Assembly: GCA_026419775.2 (NCBI GenBank)
Contig: JAOPGA020001085.1
Span: 1-30,774, forward strand
Reading direction: 5' to 3'
From: Acrasis kona
Lineage: Eukaryota; Heterolobosea; Eutetramitea; Acrasida; Acrasidae
Length of the DNA: 30,774 nucleotides
Part shown: positions 17,978 to 26,361 of the stretch, piece by piece
Numbering within the stretch: position 1 is the stretch's first letter
Layout: every line of letters starts with the position of its first letter
Notes under the pieces: model-generated
The model's input: only the letters and a program-made list of their open reading frames with translations
The model's database searches: none
What the model was told of the DNA's origin: nothing
Made by a program: the position numbers and the translations under genes

Positions 17978-20913
17978 GGGGGCAGTGCAGTAAAAAAGTA
18001 ATTATGAATCTGTATGCTGGACACTATAAGCAGTAAAATTACCTCTTGCAGGGATGGGTGTTCTTACACCGTCTTTGAGTTATAAAGGGTGAGCTTTTAC
18101 AACGAATTTACAAAATATTTTCGAAAGTCATTTATTTGAACAGTTTTCTTTGGTTTTATGACATTGCAGTGAACACTTTTGGTTGTTTGCGCGGCAGCTA
18201 CACCTGTTGTTTTTACAATCACCCTTATTGGCACAATTACAAAACCCATGAAAAACTCGCTTCTGCTTTTTTGCAGGCTCTGGATTATTGTCATCCAGCA
18301 TCCTTCTTTTTTTGTCTTCGGCAGATTTAGAATAATAATCATCCTTTGATGCGGATGCATGTAGTGCTTGAATCTTGAGTCGCTGTTGTACAGTGTTCTT
18401 CCTACCAATCAAAGATCTACGGTACACACTTATCCTCTCCCTTTCTTTTTGAGATGCTTGTAATCTTAATCTTGCACCTGTACTTAGTTTTATACCCAAT
18501 GGGTCGAGTATACGTGTGACGCCATCAAGATTTCCAACATTGTATCATAGTGCCTCCCCCATAATTTGGCCACTGTATGTTTTTTTAAAATCAATGGTTT
18601 TTTCAGCTCCACATTTGTATACACGATTTACACCCTCGTTCCTACCAGTATTCCACCCTTGAACATACTTCTCCGCTCGTGTACCAATTAGTCCACATAT
18701 ACCTACAAGCTTGTTGTATATAATGAGGTCTTTGGGACTGCTTATATCAAGAAACTTCGCCATTGAACCTAATTTCTTCTTATGTGGACATGAATCGGTA
18801 CAGTTCTTGTGGTCATTTGTCTTGTGCTTTGGCCAGTTGTTCCATAGCTTTTCCCATAGAGGCACAGCCGCTTGGTAACCATCAGTTTTGATAACATCTC
18901 TTACGGAACTAGTTACAATGCCCCAATATCTACCAGCAGAAGCCCCAAGATTACATTTCAATTCCAAAACTGCGCCAACAAATGCTTTTTTTCCATGAGC
19001 GCCGTCATTTGTTTCGATTGGTTTTAGAACTCGATTTGCTTCTCTTGGATCATTAATTAATGATTTTTCTATAATTGCTTTTGCTTTACCATCTCGGTCA
19101 TGTACATAAACAGCTGGTCGTAAAGGGAGATCATCTATAATGTAGTCTGGATTTTCTTTCATTTGTTTGATCCATTCCTCTAAAGCTTCTGCCTCCATCT
19201 GAGATGCAGCGCCTTTACACCACTCTTTGTAGGTATCATCATCCTCATCACCTTCTATGTAGTCAGTTCTTGTTCGGCGCTTATTTACAACATCAATAAT
19301 TTTATAGATGTTATTACATTCGAAGACAGTAAATGTACACTCTAGAGAATGAAACCCCATTGATGCATACCGACCATCAAAAGCACAAATAAAGTACCAT
19401 GCATCAAACATGTATTGATAAATCAAGCTTATAAGTTCCAATGGGATATGCTGATTATTTCTGATTTTGAACATATGACGCATTCTATATTCTACAACAA
19501 ACAGACAGTGGTTGACTATATCAGCTCGCACTTCTTGAAAAGACTTTCGAGCTTCTAACTTTGCAGTTGGCCATACAAGCTTTGTTCCAGAGTCGACAAC
19601 ATTGTGCTTTGATTGTGGGTGGACGTCCAAAATACAGTGATACTTTTCATACTGTGGATAAGTTTGATGGCTCATTTGTGCTGCAATGTTATCACGATAA
19701 TTTATTTCATACACTCTCGAATTGTGTTCGCTTCGGGGGGATCCATGATATACTCCTTGGAATCCACAAATTCCGCATTGGTATTTTATCTACACTGTTA
19801 CCCCACAATATAATGTTGAAATTAATTTGATCTTGTTTGAATGTAGACATCTCTTACAAGACTGACCCTGAATTAGATCATTTATGGTATCTATGTTAAC
19901 AATAGCATTGGTGAACGACCTGTCACTTACCTTATCGTTTGATGTATTTGTCGGTTGATCTGAAATTTTTAGGGAATGTTTGTTGTTCGATTTGCGTGCA
20001 TTATTCAAATGGTTCTGCAAAGAATCCTCCAACTTTAAATTCTTACTCATCCGGTAGTGTGCCCAATAACAATGATCACATATTGGGCCTTGAATACCCA
20101 ACTCAACACCAAATAGTCGCACATGCTGCTCATTAGTTACCGCATTTTTAGTTCGGTATTTATGATACTGTGTGTGGCATAAAATGCATTTGTTCATGCT
20201 TATTACAATGAAATTCAGTTTGAATCGCTCTTTATTGAAGAACTTCAATCATTGTAGAGAAATACTGCAGCTTCAAAATTTTAAAGCATAGCAGTATACC
20301 CTTTTCTCTTACTATATAGCCATCACACTCTATTAGATATGTGTACTGGTTGTCTGAATCATCAACAAAATTTTACAAGGACTATATTGGGTTGACTAAT
20401 GTGACTCGAGTACTGAGATCATGTATGTGGTCAGTTTTAAGTACACTTACTTCAATATTGATGGTATTGTCAACATAATTGTTAAAAAGACAAATATACC
20501 GTTAGTTGTTTTCAGTACACATTCCACACCTATTAGAGAGTTTTGCTGATTGCCTATAAGTCGCTGCTAGTGTACAAGTAATATGGTAGCTGCAGAGTTC
20601 ATTGAAAATGAGTTGTTGTTACTTGCTTCTCAACACAAAGTGACAACTACAACCGTGAAACGATAAATAATAAATTTTTGAAGTTTCCCTTATTTTATGA
20701 TAACACTATACCTATGCGACTCTGTAGAGTAGCTATGCAACTTTTAAAAAGGTTTGGATGAAGATGCGCATTTGGTCTTAATTATTGTAAAAGTGAACTT
20801 CGAGGCACTATTGCAGAGAATCAGCATAGATAATCCCAAAAATTTTTTGCTTCGATAGTGATATAATAACACAGAGATTCTTTACACGCAAAATTTTTTA
20901 TTGCACTGCCCCC
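17978..20913 (-). mobile_element. Kolobok-like DNA transposon, structurally complete (2936 bases)
   Basis: The left end GGGGGCAGTGCAGTAAAAAA (17978-17997) and the reverse complement of the right end, GGGGGCAGTGCAATAAAAAA (20894-20913), match at 19 of 20 positions and are flanked by TTAA on both sides. The only long coding frame inside runs on the minus strand (20197-18128) and has a DDE arrangement with zinc-binding modules at both ends. TTAA duplication, G-rich termini and this transposase layout fit the Kolobok superfamily better than piggyBac, because the piggyBac signature blocks are absent. The near-identical ends and single-frame gene suggest a fairly recent insertion, although two stops now block the transposase. 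About 700 bases of non-coding DNA lie between the promoter-side end and the ATG. Confidence 0.82.
18128..20197 (-). pseudogene. Kolobok-like DDE transposase, 690 codons with two in-frame stops
   Basis: Catalyses excision and insertion of the surrounding element. The start chosen is ATG at 20197 (MNKCILCHTQYH). N-terminal zinc-binding module: C4-x2-C7 with C40-x2-C43, and a second pair set SCKRC (about 114-117) and QCGIC (about 141-144). Catalytic region: AFDGRYASMGFHS (Asp about 274), KGAASQMEAEALEEWI, VHDRDGKAKAI (Asp about 367), CPHKKKLGSMAKFL, and GWNTGRNEGVN (Glu about 521), followed by KTYSGQI. The C-terminal 120 residues are basic and end in a Cys-rich block (CNC, C, CSC, C, C, C at about 653-686), similar in pattern to CXC/CRC DNA-binding motifs. 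A TAG (19790-19792) and a TGA (18545-18547) interrupt an otherwise continuous frame, and both are one C-to-T step from CAG and CGA. Family assignment is by motif order plus the TTAA-flanked ends. Confidence 0.78.
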
Positions 20914-20917
20914 TTAA
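20914..20917. other. TTAA target site duplication, right
   Basis: Directly follows the right terminal inverted repeat ending at 20913 and pairs with TTAA at 17974-17977. Confidence 0.85.
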
Positions 20918-20993
20918 AAGGCCTTTATTTGTCCCACAAAAAATACATTCGTACAACGCGCCCTATCAAAGCCATTTGTTGTACTTCATTAAT

Positions 20994-21575
20994 ATGGAAG
21001 GTTATGTTTTGATCAACAAATTTTCCCCTTTTGAACATGAATGTTTTTCATTTATGATACAACATTTCCCACTGTTCATGGAGCCCAAAAATGCATTAGA
21101 TATTGAAAGACACATTGACGGAACCAATAGTAAAAGTGTTACTTATATAATAATGGGTAAAGATGAGCTCGAGAATAAAGTGTTATATGGCGGTACCACT
21201 AGACAATATTTTAACGAGCTAAGTGAATATTTAGATGGAATTACTAAGTTCAGCAACGCTTTTTTGATGTGTAGGGGTCTAAAAATATTAAATCCAATAG
21301 GTCAACCAAATGGTAGTTTTATATGTGGTTTGTATCCCAACATTAAATCTGGACATGTTGCAGAGAGAGAATTATTAAATCACTGTGGACATTTAGTGTT
21401 GAAAAAATTACCTATAGTTTTTATGAACGACTTGAAAATAATACCTCGCTTAAAGTATGAATGGCAAATTGTCAAGACTGATCATAACAGGGCATTAGTT
21501 AACGCTGTTAGAAATACTGGCCAATCTACTCAAGAAACAGTTAACATTAGATTGTTATCACTCCTTGATGGATAA
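20994..21575 (+). CDS. 194-codon ORF, weakly GIY-YIG-like
   Basis: Intact frame from ATG 20994 (MEGYVLINKFSPFEHECFSF) to a TAA at 21573-21575. The frame is also open upstream into the transposon's right end. The middle reads VTYIIMGKDELENKVLYGGT, then TRQYFNELSEYL. Further on come HVAERELLNHCG and LPIVFMND. The spacing of a hydrophobic VTY strand, LYGG, an Arg after it, and a later Glu in AERELL recalls GIY-YIG nucleases or related folds, but the core GIY is not intact and the match is weak. Other possibilities are an uncharacterised host or TE protein. It is one of very few undamaged frames in the window. The Kolobok element inserted 77 bases before its ATG and may have separated it from its promoter or first exon. 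Confidence 0.55.
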   Translation: MEGYVLINKFSPFEHECFSFMIQHFPLFMEPKNALDIERHIDGTNSKSVTYIIMGKDELENKVLYGGTTRQYFNELSEYLDGITKFSNAFLMCRGLKILNPIGQPNGSFICGLYPNIKSGHVAERELLNHCGHLVLKKLPIVFMNDLKIIPRLKYEWQIVKTDHNRALVNAVRNTGQSTQETVNIRLLSLLDG

Positions 21576-21780
21576 TAATAAAAAATAATTATAAAATGTG
21601 TTTCCGTTGATATGTTGAGCATTAATTCCATCATGGATTAAAGTAATTATTATTTAGGGTGAGAGGGTAGGGTAATGCAAACCAAATGAAATGTAAACTC
21701 TCGTGCTGTATAGTTCCAAAGTAATTGTATGATGCAAATATTTATCAACCAAAAGTAAACTAACTGTATTTTAGTAATAA

Positions 21781-21904
21781 TCCTCCTTTAAATGTTCTCT
21801 AATTTAATTCTCAACCGCTTTTTTCTTAAACACTGAATCTGTAACATATCAATCTAAAGTAACTATCCTTCAAATGCTCTCTAATTTAATTCTAAACCGC
21901 TTTT
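21781..21904. repeat. Diverged direct repeat (two units, about 82 bases apart)
   Basis: TTTAAATGTTCTCTAATTTAATTC...AACCGCTTTT at 21781-21822 recurs as TTCAAATGCTCTCTAATTTAATTC...AACCGCTTTT at 21865-21904, with a few substitutions. Non-coding and about 200 bases after the 20994-21575 ORF. Confidence 0.75.
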
Positions 21905-22417
21905 CAAACTGAAATGTAATAACTAATAGATATGTATTTTATGTCCTGTAATGCACACTACCCCAACGGTACAGACAGTAACACTCTTTTTAACGTAGAA
22001 TAATACACGTAAAAAGAGCCTTAACAGCTGCAAATGAAGAGAGCAAGAGGCAAACAGGGTTGACTCAACTGAGGACATTACATCGTTTGGATAGAGGTTA
22101 CCTGTTAATGAGGCATAAATAACTGCTCCAACTCTTTGATAACAATATCAATTATATCCCAAACATCAATTCACTTGCTTGTGTTATCAAAGACATCAAA
22201 TGTTTTCAACTAAATCATAGTGAATTAAAGCTCCAACATGTTGAGAATAGGTTAATTTTGCTCAAAATTAGGTGCGTTAGAATTGCTTCGAGGTGTAGAC
22301 AAAGAACATACGATCAGTCTGTACAGATATGCCCTCTTAATCACTAAACTGAAAAATACCCAAAAGACTGTATCTTTTGATATAATATTGGTTGATTATA
22401 GTTTATCAAATAATTAT
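21905..22417. other. Intergenic, nothing recognised
   Basis: No coding frame or clear repeat seen. It lies downstream of the converging plus-strand ORF and the minus-strand dioxygenase gene. Confidence 0.5.
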
Positions 22418-23637
22418 TTATTTCGCGTCCAACTCTTCATCGGAATACTCAAATACAATTGACCGTTTTCGTTTGAGATCCTGGCTCTTTATTTCTTTCT
22501 GTTGCTTCTTAGGCTTCTTCTCTTCCTTTTTAGATTCTCGACGGTAATGTGGTGGTCGGATGCACTCGACAACATTTAAACCATCTCTTTTAATGACCCT
22601 GATAGATTGGTCCAATCTTTTACTTATTTGTATGGATGTTCCTATCCGTCCGAACCTAACACCCGCTGTTGCGGATGATGTTAAATGAATGTCCGTGATG
22701 CTCCTCCAAATAACTCTTACCACACCGTCGCAACCATTAAGGTCAATGGCAACTCGAAGTGTGTCAAAGATAAAGTAATTTCCTCTACCGGATAAAATAC
22801 TCCAAAAGTGTGTGAATTCACATCTTCATCCTTATGACCTATATTGCTAAAATGGTCAGTCATAATACTCAGGTTACTGCCAAATGTGTTTTCTTGTTTG
22901 GAACCCTTACGATAGAGAGGATTGCAAATTGAGGGTGATTCTAGATTCACCTGCTCATCAACTGCGGAAGCGTAAATCAAGGGGCTTAGGCTTGAAAATA
23001 GATCTTGGTATACGTTACCAATGTCGGCTAATTCTTTGTCACAAGGTTCTTGGTCTTCAATGTTGTGTGTGATTGTGGTGCCAATTGTGTATCCGTTTCC
23101 AACAAAGTCCCGCCTCCAACCAGCAGCAAACATTTTTCCAGAAGACCCTCCAGCTTTATGAGCCCTATTTCCTTTCACTTCAGGACATACTAAAGTTTGA
23201 TGATGTAGCTTCTGCGAGGTATTCTTGTATGTTTTAAAAAGTTCAATGCTCATGGAACCAAACTCATCAAATTGTATGACTAGCAATGCCTCATTAGTAT
23301 TGTGGTCAACAACAACCACTGTCCCGTACTTGAAAATTTTAAATTCATTTTGTTTGTGTGTTTTCTCAAAGTCTACATATGATACAGTGTGGCCTTTGAC
23401 TTCTGTATATGCACTCGATAAACGTATACATTATTCATTGTACACTACATGTGGTAAGAATTGCATAAGTATGTTTTTACTTACAGTTTTCTTGGCTGCA
23501 TCAATTTTCTCAGCAATTTGTTCTTTCTTATCCTTCTTACGATTAAAGTACCTCTTCTTGTTCATCGCACGTCGTGTCATTGCAAGGTCACTCATGTTTG
23601 TTTTGTAATGTTGTGGTGATATTTTTTTAACCGCCAT
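22418..23637 (-). pseudogene. TET/JBP-like 2-oxoglutarate/Fe(II) dioxygenase, broken
   Basis: TET/JBP enzymes oxidise 5-methylcytosine or thymine in DNA using 2-oxoglutarate and Fe(II). The chosen start is ATG 23637 (MAVKKISPQHYKTNMSDLAM), giving a Lys-rich N-terminus. The frame continues through a TAA at 23431-23433 into VKGHTVSYVDFE. It then gives GGSSGKMFAAGWRRDF (the G..W/F..GWR block), NTFGSNLSIMTDHFSNIGHK and KDEDVNSHTFGVFYP, where HKD (His about 268, Asp about 270) is the HxD iron-binding motif. After a one-base frame change near 22770 come DGVVRVIWRSITDIH (candidate distal His) and GVRFGRIGTS (candidate 2-oxoglutarate Arg), followed by a basic tail and a stop at 22418. The order matches the TET/JBP-like proteins linked to fungal DNA transposons, as I recall them. 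The gene is probably inactive as it stands (one stop, one frameshift). It lies downstream of the Ulp1 gene, on the same strand. Confidence 0.68.
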
Positions 23638-24493
23638 GGATATAATTAGAGTCAATGTGAATTTACTGTTACATGCTTAACAAAGATGCCATGATGACAC
23701 CTCTGCCCCACCCACATTGTTCCCTAACTATATTTTTAAAATAGTTGACTAAAAAAATTACAATATTTTATTACAAAGATAACTTTTGATATTTTGAGCA
23801 AGATACACATGTTCTCAGATTTAAGTAGTTGTGGATGTATGGAATCATTGTTAATTTATTTTTAATTTCCTTTAATTAATGAGTTGCCTTCAATGGCGCC
23901 ACAAATAGGCACCTTAGTCAAATTAAAAGAACGAGATTCTGAACTTTGGTATATCGTGACTAGGGACTTGGTCCTTTTGGTGAGAGGCATGGATAATTCA
24001 ATTGTTGCCAAACAATTTTTGATATATTAAATGTGGTCATCATCAGGAATGGATTGCTTCAACAAGGATGAGAGCAAAGAGAAGCAGTCCAAGTTGCGTT
24101 GCAGGCAAATGGTACAATGTTGGGGAACTTCTTTAGGGAAAGAAATTGATTTTAAAACGAAGTTGGGATTCATTGCATCTCTGAACAACCATTGAGGCCT
24201 TTTTATTTTTTAAGAAAACAAAACGTATTTTTATGATTAAAGGTGAAACAAATTGCAGAAATGTTAGGGGACATGTTAATTGTTTGACTAGTTTAATCTA
24301 TTTATCTGCGATGTAGTAAGTGAAAAGTGGAGGTGAATGCAATTAGTCCAACAACTTACTAAAATTAACTTTAACGATGTCCTGCGCAGGTGTTGCTTCA
24401 ACAGTCCTTGTATATCAACAGAGATCAATTATTTAGTTGATTGTAAAATATCTTGACATAATTTAATCTCAATTTATTATTTAAACTCATTGT
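23638..24493. other. Spacer between the dioxygenase and protease genes; possible plus-strand scrap
   Basis: No minus-strand frame continues here. On the plus strand a 45-codon ATG frame (23893-24030) encodes MAPQIGTLVKLKERDSELWY and ends with a TAA; it might be an exon remnant but has no recognised domain. The rest is AT-rich. Confidence 0.35.
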
Positions 24494-26251
24494 TTACTTT
24501 TCATTCTCTTTTTCATCCAATTGCAGAGGTTCATCTAATTGGGCAAAACCGTTGAAATCTCGACCGAGTATCTTCAAGTTGATCGTTTCAAAACTGTTGT
24601 CAATTTCATATTGTAAATTCCATATATCAACAACTTCATCTCTGTAATCTTTTGGCGTCAGGCACAAGTGTAACCAATATTCAATCAAAAAGCTATACAT
24701 AGAGTAAAATGCTGCTGGTGTACTAATTAGTCCTTTTTGATATAAATTGGTATTATTTTTGGAAGTGTAGTACTGAGAAGTGATATTAGTGTATTTCTTC
24801 TCGATTAGAACCTTGCAGCGATATACCAACATTTTCATGGATGCATTGGCTTTTGATGCTTGATTATTTACAAAATCTGAGAAGTTACTGTTACACTTCT
24901 GTTTTCTACTTGCGCCTCGAGGGACTTCTTTTTCTGGGAAGTTAGAGTATGGATGATTTTTGTGTGATCATAACAACATCTTGACAGGAATACTCTCATT
25001 CAATTGATCTTGGAATGCAGGAGTATGTAATTCCATAGGATTGGTAAAACCGAAACCAGTAATAATAGCATAAAACCACATGAGCTTTTCATAATCATAA
25101 AGCTCTCCCTATGGCTTTAATTTCATCATGTCATCTGGTTTACTTTTTCTAGTTGAGCGTACGAAATTTTTGTACAGACACATGATTGCTATCTCTTGGT
25201 TAAATTTGGCGCTTTCAGATTGGGTGAAGCGTAATTCCAAGATGCTAGTGTCTTGTTCCTCTACTATCTTAACTAACAACTTGGCTCGGTCGAATTCATC
25301 CTCTATGACCCTGGTCTTCTTTGGAGGTTCATGAACATCTTTGGATTTTGACTGGAACGTTTTCTTGTCTTCCTTGTATTTCTGAAAGAATTCATCATCA
25401 GTCAAGCCATTGTCAATTTTGATGTTTTCATTAATCTCATACAAAACCCTCTTTTTAATGCCACTGACGATATTATGTACATTGAATTCTTTATCATCTA
25501 GCCTGGGTTTTTCAGTTAGGAACATCTCTAAGTTTTTACAACAAATGTAACCACATGCATAACTGTTATCCTGCGAGATCGGAATACTTGTGTCCTCTGT
25601 TATTAGGCTGTTGATATGGAGAGACTCTAAGATTTTCCTGACTTTGTCTTTGGCTTCTTTGTACGGTTTTGAAGCTTTGAGTGAATCATAAAAAGTTACA
25701 TGTGCCGTATCCTCTAATAACTTAATAACTACAAAAATCCAATGTTTCACTGGAGTTGTCACATTACAATTGAATATGATGGTATCTTTATCATTTATTA
25801 TCAGTGGGTTACGTCTTGATTGAAGCAAAGAAGTTGACTCAGTCACTGACAAATAAAGCACATTTGTCTTTTTTACCAACATATCTTGAATAACAGGATT
25901 GGATGCAACAGCTATATCAACAAGTGTGTCATTTAAGAACCTCTTGTTATCTTTCAGTCTATCAATATCTGACAGACGAACAGTGAATTTATTTGTGCCA
26001 TCTTTTTGTAGAGGTGATGGAATAATGGTTACCACATGATTATGAGCTGAACCTTTCTCATCATCTGTATTGTAAAAGTATGGCTCATACTCTTCCTCTT
26101 TTACTTTTGTTTCTTTTCTGTTATTATTGGTCCCTGATAACTTTTGATAGATATGGCTGTTCTTGTTCTTGTAGCACTGTATAGCAAATGCACCTGCAAA
26201 AGTAGAAGAAATGTTATCACGCTTGTTTAAGTAGTTGAATTCTGATGACAT
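24494..26251 (-). pseudogene. Ulp1/SENP-like (C48) cysteine protease with long C-terminal extension
   Basis: Ulp1-type enzymes cleave SUMO or related modifiers. From ATG 26251 one frame of 586 codons is broken only by a TAG (25109-25111) and a TGA (24968-24970). The protease domain occupies about residues 90-250. It contains LSDIDRLKDNKRFLNDTLVD (substrate-side Leu-Asn-Asp block), VKHWIFVVI (catalytic His170-Trp), VTFYDSLK (catalytic Asp189) and PISQDNSYACGYICC (oxyanion Gln227, catalytic Cys233). All catalytic residues are present before the first stop. An acidic linker precedes the domain. The extension (LYDYEKLMWFYAIITGFGFT, then YSMYSFLIEYWLHLCL) is unrecognised. The start lies 110 bases after the end of the Tnp2 gene on the same strand, which supports one element carrying both. 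Ulp1 proteases are known passengers of CACTA and MULE transposons. Confidence 0.82.
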
Positions 26252-26361
26252 TGTATGTAGTGGTTGTGTAAATTGTTTTTTTTATTTCAATACTATCTGA
26301 ATTGTTTGTTTTATAGATGAGAAATATTTTTAGAATTTTATTTTTAACATTTTAAAATTAG

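Noticed and set aside
17978-20913. piggyBac identity for the TTAA-flanked element
   Set aside because: The transposase lacks the piggyBac blocks (DEYM...FKG...QY.P.KP.K) present at 2.9-3.6 kb. The motif order fits Kolobok-like proteins instead.
2882-26251. Alternative genetic code, to explain frames continuing through stop codons
   Set aside because: TAA, TAG and TGA all occur as interruptions and also as apparent natural ends, and the same genes also carry frameshifts. Pseudogene decay explains this better.
24494-26251. Adenovirus-type protease of a Maverick/Polinton or virus-like element
   Set aside because: The flanking genes are a Tnp2 transposase and a dioxygenase. No capsid, packaging ATPase or protein-primed polymerase motif was seen, and the N-terminal LNDTLVD block fits Ulp1/SENP.
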